A stretch of DNA of 35,829 bases from an uncultured Pelagibacteraceae bacterium. Lineage in GTDB: Bacteria; Pseudomonadota; Alphaproteobacteria; Pelagibacterales; Pelagibacteraceae. Shown here in pieces: positions 1-8,363 of this stretch. Every line of letters starts with the position of its first letter. Positions within the stretch are counted from its first letter, which is position 1. The notes below the pieces were generated by a model, which was given only the letters and a program-made list of their open reading frames with translations, did no database searches and was not told where the DNA came from. The DNA lies in contig CABZJN010000012.1 of the NCBI GenBank assembly GCA_902526085.1, positions 1 through 35,829 of the forward strand. The letters are read 5' to 3'. Position numbers and translations under genes: made by a program.

Positions 1-52
1 AGGAAAAGCAATTGCTATTGCTGGTAAAAAATTAACACCACTCAAAAAATAA
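1..52 (+). CDS. rpsM: 30S ribosomal protein S13, C-terminal end (partial)
   Basis: Only the last 16 codons are in the window (frame starts at base 2, TAA at 50-52). They read [16 protein letters not shown], the basic tail expected after the Arg/Lys-rich end of S13. The position directly before rpsK (1-base gap) is the standard alpha-operon order rpsM-rpsK-rpoA-rplQ, and this supports the call more than the short peptide does. S13 sits in the head of the 30S subunit and contacts the P-site tRNA. The start lies outside the window. Confidence 0.8.
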   Translation, partial: GKAIAIAGKKLTPLKK

Positions 53-53
53 T

Positions 54-497
54 ATGGAAAAAGACAAAATAGAGAAAAAGGAACAAACCAAAGAAGCAAG
101 CACAAAATCGAAAAAAAGCTCATATTCCAAGAAGAAAAAAAATAAAAAAAATATTTTAAATGGTATTGCTTATGTGCAATCTACTTTTAATAATACAATA
201 GTTTCAATTGCAGATACTAGTGGAAATGTAATATCATGGGCCTCTGCAGGTCAAAAGGGTTTTAAAGGTTCAAGAAAATCTACACCCTACGCTGCACAAG
301 TAGCTGCCGATGCCGCAGCAGCCAAAGCTTTAGAAGTTGGAATGAAAATTCTTTCTGTTGAAGTGAAAGGTCCAGGTTCTGGAAGAGAAACAGCCTTAAG
401 AGCTTTGCAAGCAAGAGGATTTAAAATAATTTCAATAAAAGATACAACGCCTATGCCGCATAATGGTTCACGGCCGCCAAAAAAAAGGAGAGTATAA
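54..497 (+). CDS. rpsK: 30S ribosomal protein S11
   Basis: S11 is a platform protein of the 30S subunit near the mRNA exit. The conserved core starts at about residue 34 ([17 protein letters not shown]) and runs through the Ala-rich helix ([13 protein letters not shown]) and the GPGSGRE segment to the basic end [11 protein letters not shown]. At 147 residues it is longer than the usual 125-130, because about 18-20 extra residues sit in front. That N-terminal part (about residues 1-32) is almost entirely Lys, Glu, Ser and Thr. It follows rpsM by one base and abuts rpoA, so it should be cotranscribed in the alpha operon. No Shine-Dalgarno is visible ahead of ATG 54, so translation may be coupled to rpsM. 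Confidence 0.97.
   Translation: MEKDKIEKKEQTKEASTKSKKSSYSKKKKNKKNILNGIAYVQSTFNNTIVSIADTSGNVISWASAGQKGFKGSRKSTPYAAQVAADAAAAKALEVGMKILSVEVKGPGSGRETALRALQARGFKIISIKDTTPMPHNGSRPPKKRRV
485..490 (+). promoter_or_regulatory. Shine-Dalgarno site of rpoA
   Basis: AAGGAG at 485-490 lies 7 bases before the rpoA ATG at 498, inside the last codons of rpsK. It is one of the few clear ribosome binding sites in a window where most starts lack one, and it fixes the rpoA start. Confidence 0.75.
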
Positions 498-1526
498 ATG
501 GACACGACTGAGGTAAATATAAAAAATTGGAAATCACTAATCAAACCTCCAAAATTAGATATAAATTTAAGTGATGATAAATCCTATGCTAAAATTATCG
601 CAGAACCATTAGAAAAAGGTTACGGTCTTACTTTAGGAAATTCCTTAAGAAGAATATTGCTATCATCTATTAGAGGTACTGCTGTTACAGCAATTCAGAT
701 TGATGGTGTATTACATGAGTTCACATCAATTAAAGGTGTTAGAGAAGATGTAACAGATATTGTTTTAAATGTTAAGTCACTTGCATTAAAAAGTAATTCA
801 GAAACCACAAGTAAACTAATTTTAGAGGCTAAAGGACCAGGAGAAATTAAAGCGTCTAATATAAATACATCTGCAGATATAGAAATTCTAAATCCTGATT
901 TAGTAATCTGTAATCTCGATGAAAACACTAATTTTCATATGGAGATGACAGTAAGTAATGGAAAGGGTTATGTCTCTGCTGATATGAACAAACCAGAAGA
1001 ACCACCACTTGGTCTTATACCAATTGACTCATTATTTAGCCCAGTAAAAAAAGTCTCTTATTCAATAAGCACAGCTAGAGAAGGTAAAGCTTTAGATTAT
1101 GACAAATTAACTATGGAAGTAGAGACAAATGGTTCGATATCGGCAGAGGATGCAGTTGCTTACTCGGCTAGAATTTTTCAAGATCAATTAGGTATGTTTG
1201 TTAATTTTGACGAACCTCAAGAGGTGATTGTTAGAGAACAACCAACTGAGCCTGAGTTCAACAAAAATTTATTAAGAAAAGTAGACGAGCTAGAACTCTC
1301 AGTAAGATCAATGAATTGTTTAAAAAATGATAATATTATCTATATTGGAGATTTAGTTCAAAAATCAGAAGGTGAAATGTTAAGAACTCCAAACTTTGGT
1401 CGAAAGTCCTTGAATGAAATAAAAGAAGTCCTTACGGGTATGTCTCTTTATTTAGGAATGGAGATACCAAATTGGCCACCTGATAACATTGCAGAACTAT
1501 CTAAAAAGCTTGAGGAAGCTATATAA
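498..1526 (+). CDS. rpoA: DNA-directed RNA polymerase alpha subunit
   Basis: Alpha dimerises to nucleate RNA polymerase assembly, and its C-terminal domain contacts UP elements and activators. The N-terminal domain (about residues 1-235) shows the characteristic [20 protein letters not shown] and an assembly region with [11 protein letters not shown] linker leads to the alpha-CTD (about 265-342) with [18 protein letters not shown] and a C-terminal GMEIPNWPP segment. The length of 342 residues is normal for alphaproteobacteria. The gene abuts rpsK upstream, and its TAA overlaps the rplQ ATG by one base, so the three genes form one translationally linked unit. Confidence 0.98.
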   Translation: MDTTEVNIKNWKSLIKPPKLDINLSDDKSYAKIIAEPLEKGYGLTLGNSLRRILLSSIRGTAVTAIQIDGVLHEFTSIKGVREDVTDIVLNVKSLALKSNSETTSKLILEAKGPGEIKASNINTSADIEILNPDLVICNLDENTNFHMEMTVSNGKGYVSADMNKPEEPPLGLIPIDSLFSPVKKVSYSISTAREGKALDYDKLTMEVETNGSISAEDAVAYSARIFQDQLGMFVNFDEPQEVIVREQPTEPEFNKNLLRKVDELELSVRSMNCLKNDNIIYIGDLVQKSEGEMLRTPNFGRKSLNEIKEVLTGMSLYLGMEIPNWPPDNIAELSKKLEEAI

Positions 1527-1972
1527 TGAGACATAAGTTTGGGTACAAAAAACTGAATAGAACATCAGAGCATAGAAAAGCTTTAATTAAAAACATGCTT
1601 AATTCACTAGTAAAGTATGAACAAATCACAACAACCTTGCCAAAAGCTAGAGTTTTAAAACCACAAGCTGATAAATTAATTACATTAGGAAAGAAAAATT
1701 CTCTACAAAATACAAGAGCATTAATCTCAAAACTTCAAGATAAAGTTTCTGCAAGCAAAATTTGTAAAACTCTATCAAAAAGATATCAGAATAGAAATGG
1801 TGGATATACAAGAATTATAAAAGCAGGTTTTAGATACGGTGATAATGCACCAATGGCAGTAATAGAATTTGTAGATCGTGATATCGAAGCTAAAAAAGTA
1901 GACAAAAAAAAAATAGATAAAACTAAAGCAATAGATAAAAAAGTCGAAACACCCAAAGAAGCTACAGCTTAA
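1526..1972 (+). CDS. rplQ: 50S ribosomal protein L17
   Basis: L17 is a 50S protein near the exit-tunnel rim. The N-terminus [20 protein letters not shown] is the family signature, followed by the conserved ITTTLPKAR stretch and the NGGYTRIIKAGFRYGDNAPMAVIEF end of the core at about residue 118. After that comes a Lys/Asp-rich tail of about 30 residues that carries no recognisable fold. Similar basic tails occur in other alphaproteobacterial L17 proteins. The start overlaps the rpoA stop (TAATG). Confidence 0.97.
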   Translation: MRHKFGYKKLNRTSEHRKALIKNMLNSLVKYEQITTTLPKARVLKPQADKLITLGKKNSLQNTRALISKLQDKVSASKICKTLSKRYQNRNGGYTRIIKAGFRYGDNAPMAVIEFVDRDIEAKKVDKKKIDKTKAIDKKVETPKEATA

Positions 1973-1984
1973 ATAACATTCATT

Positions 1985-2890
1985 ATGAAAAAAACTATCT
2001 ACGTAGATACTACGTATACTGGTATGCGTGTTGATAGATTTCTACGAAAACATTTAGGATCGATCCCTCAAAGTTTAATTGAGAAAAGTCTTAGAAGTGG
2101 TAAAATCAAAATTAATAAAAAAAAAATTAAAAGTTCTGCTAAACTTCATACAAACGATTTAATTGAATTACACAACTTTGAAATTAAAAAAAAAATTATA
2201 TCTAAAAAGTCAAAATTTGAGCCATCAGAAACAATAATTCAGGAAAATGAAGATTTTATTATTGAAAATAATGATGACTTTATTGTTCTTAATAAGCAAG
2301 CAGGCATATCCGTTCAAGGTGGAACAAAATCAAAGAAAAACCTAATAGATATTTTTTCAAACAGTAAAATTTTTAAAGATGATAAGCCATATCCAGTGCA
2401 TAGATTAGATAAAGAAACTTCTGGAGTATTTTTAATCGCAAAAAATAGACCAACTGCACAACTACTCACAACATTGTTTAGATTAAGAAAAGTTTATAAG
2501 ACCTATATAGCTATATGTCATGGGGAAATAACTATTAAAGATAAAGGTTCAATGAAAAATAATCTAATAAGATTTGATGAAACAAAAAAAATAATTGAGT
2601 ACGCGGAGACAAATTATGAGATTTTAGATAAGAACAATAGTTCTACTTTTATTCAGTTGAGACCTGTCACAGGAAGAAAGCACCAACTAAGAAAGCAATT
2701 ATTCGATTTAGGTCACTCTATTGTAGGTGATAAAAAATATAATTCTTATAAATTACAAAAAAATAATAAAAATCTCATGCTTCATTCTTATGAAATTAAA
2801 TTTAAAATCAATAAAAAAAAATACACGTTTAGAGCTACACCGCCTGAATATTTTAGAAATATGCTTAAAGCAAAAAGACTTAATTTTTAA
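1985..2890 (+). CDS. rluC: RluC/RluD-family 23S rRNA pseudouridine synthase
   Basis: The enzyme isomerises specific uridines of 23S rRNA to pseudouridine. An N-terminal S4-like RNA-binding domain (about residues 15-65, [20 protein letters not shown]) precedes the RluA-family catalytic domain (about 90-290). The catalytic motif HRLDKETSG has its Asp at about residue 142, and [14 protein letters not shown] is the second family signature. RluC and RluD are hard to separate by eye; RluC is preferred because of the S4 domain sequence and general alphaproteobacterial usage. It starts 12 bases after rplQ, so it may be read with the ribosomal operon. Its 3' end overlaps lipB on the other strand by 11 bases. 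Confidence 0.85.
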   Translation: MKKTIYVDTTYTGMRVDRFLRKHLGSIPQSLIEKSLRSGKIKINKKKIKSSAKLHTNDLIELHNFEIKKKIISKKSKFEPSETIIQENEDFIIENNDDFIVLNKQAGISVQGGTKSKKNLIDIFSNSKIFKDDKPYPVHRLDKETSGVFLIAKNRPTAQLLTTLFRLRKVYKTYIAICHGEITIKDKGSMKNNLIRFDETKKIIEYAETNYEILDKNNSSTFIQLRPVTGRKHQLRKQLFDLGHSIVGDKKYNSYKLQKNNKNLMLHSYEIKFKINKKKYTFRATPPEYFRNMLKAKRLNF

Positions 2891-3512
2891 TCTCTTTCAG
2901 AAATTTTTTAATTAATTTTTCTGATATATAATTATATTTTTGATTTTTAATTTTAATAAGATTTGTAATTGCTTTATCTTTTATGCCACAAGGAATTATT
3001 TTTGTATAAGCTTCTAAGTTGTTTGAAATATTCAATGCAAAGCCATGGTATGCGATCCATTTTTTTACTTTAATTCCTATAGCTGCAACTTTTTCAACTT
3101 TAATTTGATTTTTAAATTTTCTTTTATGCCAGATACCTACGTTTTTTCTATCAGCAAAAACATTAATTTTAAATTCTTTTAAAGTATTAATTATAGTATT
3201 TTCAATTGAGGATATAAGTTTTCTAATATTTTTTTCTCTTTTATTCAAATCAATAACAAAATAAAAAATTAATTGACCAGGGCCATGATATGTTATTTTT
3301 CCACCTCTATTAGTTTTGATGAGATTGATGGATTTATCTAATAATTCATTATCATTTGAATTAGTTCCAGCTGTATAAACCTCTTTATGTTCCAAAATCC
3401 ATATCAGCTCATTTCCTTTTTTTGCATATATTTGATCTAATCTTTTTTCCAAAAATGAAATAGCGCTTTCATATTTTACAGGTTTTATTGACTTTTTGAT
3501 CTCTATCATCAT
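2880..3512 (-). CDS. lipB: Lipoyl(octanoyl) transferase
   Basis: LipB transfers octanoate from octanoyl-ACP to the lipoyl domains of 2-oxoacid dehydrogenases and the glycine cleavage H protein; LipA then inserts sulfur. The signature [17 protein letters not shown] is present, as is the catalytic pair: Lys at about 148 (AIGIKV) and Cys at about 175 (IIPCGI). The 210-residue length is typical. Two consecutive ATGs open the frame (3512 and 3509), so the exact start is uncertain by one codon. The gene is monocistronic, divergent from mgtE and convergent with the pseudouridine synthase. Confidence 0.93.
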   Translation of the reverse strand: MMIEIKKSIKPVKYESAISFLEKRLDQIYAKKGNELIWILEHKEVYTAGTNSNDNELLDKSINLIKTNRGGKITYHGPGQLIFYFVIDLNKREKNIRKLISSIENTIINTLKEFKINVFADRKNVGIWHKRKFKNQIKVEKVAAIGIKVKKWIAYHGFALNISNNLEAYTKIIPCGIKDKAITNLIKIKNQKYNYISEKLIKKFLKEIKN

Positions 3513-3535
3513 TATAAATTTGTAATATTAATATT

Positions 3536-3565
3536 TTGTATTAATAGTGCCAACTAATTTATAGA
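3536..3565 (+). promoter_or_regulatory. Candidate sigma-70-type promoter of mgtE
   Basis: TTGTAT (3536-3541), an 18-base spacer and TATAGA (3560-3565) lie in the 60-base gap between lipB and mgtE. The -10 box ends only 7 bases before the mgtE ATG at 3573, so transcription would begin at or next to the start codon and the mRNA would be leaderless or nearly so. This fits the missing Shine-Dalgarno. In DNA this AT-rich, matches of this quality occur by chance, so the call is tentative. Confidence 0.3.
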
Positions 3566-3572
3566 TAAAATT

Positions 3573-4946
3573 ATGACTTTAGTAAAAAAAATTAAAGATA
3601 AAAAAGTAAATTTTGAATTTAATAAAGAATTTATCAAAGTAGTTACAGATAAGATCTCCTCAAATGATGCTGAATTTATCACTAATTCATTCAATGATAT
3701 GCACCCAGCTGATGCTGCCGATATTATTGAGCATTTAAATGAAAACGATAGAGAAAGTTTAATTAAATTAAATAATTTTAAAATTGATCCTGAGGTATTT
3801 GTTGAACTTAATGAGTCAATACAATCTGAATTAATAGCTTTTTTATCATCAGAGTCGATAGTTAAGATATTAAAAAATCTAGAATCTGATGATGCAATTA
3901 AAATTTTAGAAAATGTTGATGAAAAAGATAAGAATGCTATTTTAGGATCCCTTCCACCAAAAGATCGTTTCGCTTTACTAGAAAGTTTAAGCTATCCAGA
4001 GGACACAGCTGCAAGAATAATGCAAAGAGAATTTACTGCTATTCCAAGTAATTGGTCAGTTGGACAGACAATAGATTATTTAAGAGAAAATAAAGATTTA
4101 CCAGAGGAGTTTCTTGAAATTTTTATAGTAGATGAGAATTTTAAACCTATTGGAACTGTGCCTTCCTCAAAAGTACTTAGAACTCCAAGAGATACCAAAA
4201 TGATGTCCATAATGGCTGAGTCCCAGCTTCTGATACCTGTTGATATGGATAAAGAGGAGGTTGGAAATTTATTTGAAAATTATAATTTAAGCTCAGCTGC
4301 AGTTACTGATAAAAACGATAAATTGGTGGGTATGATAGCCTATGATGATGTTTTAACTGTACTTAAAGAAGAAGCTGAAGAAGATGCGTTAAGACTTGCT
4401 GGTGTAGGTGATGAAGAAATAACAGATGGTGTAATTACAAAAACTAAACGAAGATTTAATTGGCTTTTATTGAATTTATTTACTGCTTTTTTAGCCACCT
4501 ATTGTATTAGTTTATTTGGTGCTACTATAGAACAGATGGTAGTTTTGGCTTTCTTGATGCCTATTGTTGCATCAATGGGTGGTAATGCTGGTATGCAAAC
4601 ATTAGCTGTAACTGTAAGATCATTAGCTACTCAAGATTTAACAAAAAATAATTTTTCTAATAATATTATCAAAGAATTTAACATAGGTGTTTTGAATGGA
4701 ATCATCTTTGCAATTATAAGTTCAGTAATAGTTTATTTTTGGTTTAATGACTTTCAGCTAGCATTAATAATATCAATATCTATGGTTTTAACAATGATAG
4801 TTGCTGGACTTTTTGGAATTTTAATACCAGTAACGCTACAGAAAATGAATATAGATCCAGCTATTTCTTCAAGTGTTTTTGTAACTACAATTACAGATGT
4901 AATAGGTTTTGTTTCTTTTTTAGGTGTGGGTGCTTATTTTTTATAA
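3573..4946 (+). CDS. mgtE: Magnesium transporter MgtE
   Basis: MgtE is a dimeric inner-membrane Mg2+ channel gated by cytoplasmic Mg2+. The domain order is complete: N domain of helical repeats (about residues 30-135, with MHPADAADIIEHL), a CBS pair (about 140-270), a connecting helix, and a five-helix membrane domain (about 295-457). The membrane part carries MPIVASMGGNAGMQTLAV, the conserved pore segment. The 457-residue length is normal. No other transport gene adjoins it. Its stop codon exactly abuts the stop codon of panC on the opposite strand. Confidence 0.96.
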   Translation: MTLVKKIKDKKVNFEFNKEFIKVVTDKISSNDAEFITNSFNDMHPADAADIIEHLNENDRESLIKLNNFKIDPEVFVELNESIQSELIAFLSSESIVKILKNLESDDAIKILENVDEKDKNAILGSLPPKDRFALLESLSYPEDTAARIMQREFTAIPSNWSVGQTIDYLRENKDLPEEFLEIFIVDENFKPIGTVPSSKVLRTPRDTKMMSIMAESQLLIPVDMDKEEVGNLFENYNLSSAAVTDKNDKLVGMIAYDDVLTVLKEEAEEDALRLAGVGDEEITDGVITKTKRRFNWLLLNLFTAFLATYCISLFGATIEQMVVLAFLMPIVASMGGNAGMQTLAVTVRSLATQDLTKNNFSNNIIKEFNIGVLNGIIFAIISSVIVYFWFNDFQLALIISISMVLTMIVAGLFGILIPVTLQKMNIDPAISSSVFVTTITDVIGFVSFLGVGAYFL

Positions 4947-5759
4947 CTAATAATTATCAATTAATCTAACATTGTCGATATTATAAGCTACAAAAAGTCT
5001 ATATTTACTTTTGAAATTATTAAGTTTTAAATTTTTTTCATCTCTAAACTCTAAATAATCTATTTTAATATTATATTTTTCTTCTAATTTTTTTTTATAA
5101 TATGGTAAATTTAAAGCAAACTTAGAACCTTGTAATTTTGATCTGTACTTTATCTTTTTCAAAAATAATGCAATTTCCGAGGCCTTTTTTATAGATCCTT
5201 TTTTTAATAATTTATTTCGTGTGGATAAAGCAATGTTATTATTTATTCTGATAGTAGGGCATGAATTAATGCGAACCTTGAATTTTTTCGATAGGAATTT
5301 TTTTATTAGATATAACTGCTGATAATCTTTTTCGCCCATATACAAATCCTTAGATTTTATAATTGTCATTAATCTATTCATAACGTTCAGAACACCTTCA
5401 AAATGTCCTTTTCTAAATTTTGCACATAAAATTTTGTCTCTTTGGTCTAAATTGAACTTTCTGGCCTTAAATTTGTATATATCTATAGCACTGGGTGCAA
5501 ACAAATATTCTACATTTAATTTTTCCAATAGAGCAATATCTTTCTTAATATTTCTTGGATATTTCTTAAAATCATCTTTTTTATTAAATTGAGTAGGATT
5601 TACAAAAATACTTACAATAGTTTTATTTTTTTTAGTTTGAGAAGCTTTTATTAATGACTTATGACCATCGTGTATTCCACCCATGGTTGGCACAAATCCA
5701 ATATTTTTATAGTTTTTAATCTCTTTATTTAAATCAAAAATGCTAGTAATTATTTTCAT
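4947..5759 (-). CDS. panC: Pantothenate synthetase
   Basis: PanC condenses pantoate and beta-alanine with ATP, the last step of vitamin B5 synthesis. Seen are the nucleotide-binding VPTMGGIHDGHKSLI, SIFVNPTQF, the KGHFEGVLNVMNRL segment and the GEKDYQQL motif, all in family order. The motif normally reading like DGLALSSRN is altered here to NNNIALSTRN. At 270 residues it is slightly shorter than the usual 280. No panB or panD is adjacent, so completeness of the pathway cannot be judged. It is divergent from galU with only 34 bases between the two start codons. Confidence 0.92.
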   Translation of the reverse strand: MKIITSIFDLNKEIKNYKNIGFVPTMGGIHDGHKSLIKASQTKKNKTIVSIFVNPTQFNKKDDFKKYPRNIKKDIALLEKLNVEYLFAPSAIDIYKFKARKFNLDQRDKILCAKFRKGHFEGVLNVMNRLMTIIKSKDLYMGEKDYQQLYLIKKFLSKKFKVRINSCPTIRINNNIALSTRNKLLKKGSIKKASEIALFLKKIKYRSKLQGSKFALNLPYYKKKLEEKYNIKIDYLEFRDEKNLKLNNFKSKYRLFVAYNIDNVRLIDNY

Positions 5760-5793
5760 TTTTTAAATATATGTTTATAAATAAATTATCTTT

Positions 5794-6609
5794 ATGATTA
5801 AACAAGCCATTATTCCACTTGCTGGTCTAGGAACAAGACTTTTACCTTTAACTAGTGTCTTTGCAAAAGAGCTATTACCTATAAATGGAAAGCCTGGAAT
5901 TGAATACATTCTTGATGAATGTATAGAGGCTGGAATTACTGAAATAATCTTCATTATTTCCAAAAAGAAAGAAATGATAAAGAAATATTTTTATAATGAC
6001 CTTTTTTACAAATCATTAATTAAAAAGAAAAAGGATCCAAGAATAATCAATGAATATAAAAAAATTTTAAAATATAAAAAAAAAATTAAATTTGTTTATC
6101 AGAATAAACCTTTGGGAACTGGTGATGCTGTCTTAAAAACTAAAAAATTCATCAAAAATAAATATTTTTTAATGCTTCTTCCAGATGACCTAATTGTGAA
6201 AAAGAATTGCTCAAAAGATATGATCAAAATACATAAAAAATATAAGGCCTCTGTAATGGCCAGTATGAGTGTTAAAAAAAATAATGTAAATCGATGGGGT
6301 ATATATTCTTCATCTAAAAAACTTAACAATCAAAATTTTATAATTTCAGATGTTATTGAAAAACCAAATACAAATGAAGCCCCATCAAATAACGCAGTAA
6401 TTGGAAGATATATATTAAATAAAAATATATTTAAAATTCTTAAAAGACAAAAAAAAGGAAAGGGTGGTGAGATTCATATTACTGATTCAATCAAAACAAT
6501 GATTGATAATAAATCTTTATTTATTGGTCATAAGTTTTCAGGAAAATATTTAGATTGTGGTTCTATGAGCGGTTATATTAATTCAACATTGGAAATTGCA
6601 AAATTATGA
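5794..6609 (+). CDS. galU: UTP-glucose-1-phosphate uridylyltransferase
   Basis: This cytoplasmic enzyme makes UDP-glucose from glucose-1-phosphate and UTP. The N-terminal nucleotidyltransferase signature is clear (IPLAGLGTRLLPLT, then AKELLPINGKPGIEYI), as are QNKPLGTGDAVL, the LPDD metal-binding turn, and the C-terminal GEIHITDSI and KYLDCGSM segments. The 271-residue length is slightly shorter than the common 290-300. Its stop overlaps the ugd start by four bases (ATGA), so the two genes are co-translated and together make UDP-glucuronate for surface polysaccharide. No glycosyltransferase gene adjoins them. Confidence 0.95.
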   Translation: MIKQAIIPLAGLGTRLLPLTSVFAKELLPINGKPGIEYILDECIEAGITEIIFIISKKKEMIKKYFYNDLFYKSLIKKKKDPRIINEYKKILKYKKKIKFVYQNKPLGTGDAVLKTKKFIKNKYFLMLLPDDLIVKKNCSKDMIKIHKKYKASVMASMSVKKNNVNRWGIYSSSKKLNNQNFIISDVIEKPNTNEAPSNNAVIGRYILNKNIFKILKRQKKGKGGEIHITDSIKTMIDNKSLFIGHKFSGKYLDCGSMSGYINSTLEIAKL

Positions 6610-7901
6610 AAATATGCGTTATTGGATCAGGATATGTGGGACTAGTCAGTGGCGCATGTTTCGCAGAACTTGGAAATAATGTTATTTGTGTAGATAATAA
6701 CTTAAATAAAATATCTAATTTAAAGAATGGATCAATTCCAATTTACGAACCAGGTTTAGAAGAATTAATTATGAGAAACATGAAGCAAAAAAGGCTTATA
6801 TTTTCAACTAATATATCAGAGTCTATTAAAAAAGCTGACCTTATATTTATATGTGTTGGCACTCCGACTAAAACTAAATCTAACGAAGCAGATCTAAAAT
6901 ATGTATTTCAAGTTGTAAAAGATATAAAAAAAAATTTAAACAAATATAAAGTAATCGTTACTAAATCTACAGTTCCTGTGACTACCGGTGACAAAATTCA
7001 AAAAATCTTAACAACTACAAAAAATAAAAAATTATTCGATGTTGCTTCCAATCCAGAATTTTTAAGGGAAGGTGAGGCTATCAGAGATTTCATGTTTCCT
7101 GATCGGGTTGTAGTTGGAACTGATAGTAAAAAGGCTAATAATATTTTGAAAAATTTATATTCTCCAATTATTAAAAAAAAGGGAAGATATTTTAATACAT
7201 CAAGACGAGCCGCTGAAGTTATTAAATATGCATCCAATGCATTTCTGGCAACTAAAATTACATTTATTAATGAAATTTCAAATTTATGTGAAAAACTTAA
7301 TGTTGACGTTACAGATGTCTCCGTAGGAATCGGAGCTGATGAAAGAATCGGAGCAAGATTTTTAAGAGCTGGACCAGGCTATGGAGGCTCTTGTTTTCCT
7401 AAAGATACACGGGCTTTAGTCTCTAGCTCAAAAAAATTTAAAACTAACCTCTCTATTGTTAAATCAACAATATATTCTAATGACAATAGGTATAAATATT
7501 TATTAATTAAAATTAAACAAATATTAAATAATAAGTTGAAAAGTAAGAAAATTACTTTTTTAGGTGTTACTTTTAAAGCTGGTACCGATGATATGAGAGA
7601 CTCAGCATCTCTAAAATTAATACCGTATTTGATTAAAAAAGGTTCAAAAGTTTCATATTATGAGCCTACAGGAATTAAAAATGACTTCGACAAAAAAAAA
7701 GTGGCTTATTTTAATAATGTCAAAGATGCATGTAAAAATAGTGATCTCTTAATTATTCATACAGAATGGAATGAGTTTAAGCAGCTTAACTTTAAAAAGT
7801 TGAATAGTAAGAAGAAATTAAAAATTTATGATCTAAGAAATTTATATTCACCCTCAAAAATGAGAAATAAAAATATCGAATATTATAGTATTGGTAGATG
7901 A
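6606..7901 (+). CDS. ugd: UDP-glucose 6-dehydrogenase
   Basis: The enzyme oxidises UDP-glucose twice with NAD+ to UDP-glucuronate. The N-terminal Rossmann fold begins with GSGYVGLVSGACFAELG. The central domain carries EVIKYASNAFLATKI (catalytic Lys at about 207), and GPGYGGSCFPKDTRAL holds the catalytic Cys at about 263. The C-terminal domain has the VTFKAGTDDMRDS motif. At 431 residues it is full length. It overlaps galU by four bases and follows it in the pathway. Its TGA directly abuts the antisense stop of ridA. Confidence 0.97.
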   Translation: MKICVIGSGYVGLVSGACFAELGNNVICVDNNLNKISNLKNGSIPIYEPGLEELIMRNMKQKRLIFSTNISESIKKADLIFICVGTPTKTKSNEADLKYVFQVVKDIKKNLNKYKVIVTKSTVPVTTGDKIQKILTTTKNKKLFDVASNPEFLREGEAIRDFMFPDRVVVGTDSKKANNILKNLYSPIIKKKGRYFNTSRRAAEVIKYASNAFLATKITFINEISNLCEKLNVDVTDVSVGIGADERIGARFLRAGPGYGGSCFPKDTRALVSSSKKFKTNLSIVKSTIYSNDNRYKYLLIKIKQILNNKLKSKKITFLGVTFKAGTDDMRDSASLKLIPYLIKKGSKVSYYEPTGIKNDFDKKKVAYFNNVKDACKNSDLLIIHTEWNEFKQLNFKKLNSKKKLKIYDLRNLYSPSKMRNKNIEYYSIGR

Positions 7902-8363
7902 CTATTTCATCTCGAATATTGCCTCAATTTCAACCGCCACACCTAAAGGTAAACTATTAGCACTTACAGCAGCACGTGTATGTGTACCATTATCCCCAAA
8001 GACATTTTTAATTAAATCTGATGCACCATTAACTACTTTTGGTTGTTCAACAAATTCATCAGTAGAATTAACAAAACCTGTTAACTTAACGCATGATTTA
8101 ATTTTTGATAAATCATCTGAACATGCCTTTTTAGCTTGAGCAATTACATTCAATGCACATCTTTGTGCAGCTTTGTAAGCTTCCTCCGTATTAAGGTCTT
8201 TGCCGACTTTCCCTTTAATCAATTGTCCATCAGCATTGATTGATATCTGTCCTGAAATATAAAGTAAATTGCCAGAAATCTTTGTAGCAACATATGAGCC
8301 AACAGGATCAGTTGCTTTTGGCAGAACTAAATCCATTTCCTTTAATTTTGCATCAATAGACAT
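7902..8363 (-). CDS. RidA (YjgF/YER057c/UK114) family protein
   Basis: Family members such as RidA hydrolyse reactive enamine/imine intermediates made by PLP enzymes; other subgroups have unknown roles. The chorismate-mutase-like fold is indicated by LLYISGQI near residue 35 and by the C-terminal TRAAVSANSLPLGVAVEIEA, which includes the conserved Arg of the ligand pocket. At 153 residues it is longer than classic RidA (about 130) and belongs to the subgroup with the FVNSTDEF and QPKVVNGASDL segments, common in alphaproteobacteria. The start codon overlaps the topA stop by one base, so it is probably the last gene of the topA unit. The exact substrate is not known. Confidence 0.88.
   Translation of the reverse strand: MSIDAKLKEMDLVLPKATDPVGSYVATKISGNLLYISGQISINADGQLIKGKVGKDLNTEEAYKAAQRCALNVIAQAKKACSDDLSKIKSCVKLTGFVNSTDEFVEQPKVVNGASDLIKNVFGDNGTHTRAAVSANSLPLGVAVEIEAIFEMK

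Noticed and set aside
287..544. 85-residue open frame antisense to rpsK/rpoA
   Set aside because: It mirrors the Ala-rich and basic coding sequence of rpsK, has no family features, and would overlap two essential genes completely.
2727..2915. 62-residue frame overlapping the end of the pseudouridine synthase gene
   Set aside because: It is a shifted reading of the AT-rich 3' end and has no recognisable features; the RluC/RluD frame remains intact to its stop.
7891..8139. 82-residue plus-strand frame over ridA
   Set aside because: It is the opposite-strand shadow of the RidA C-terminal half, which has full family conservation on the minus strand.
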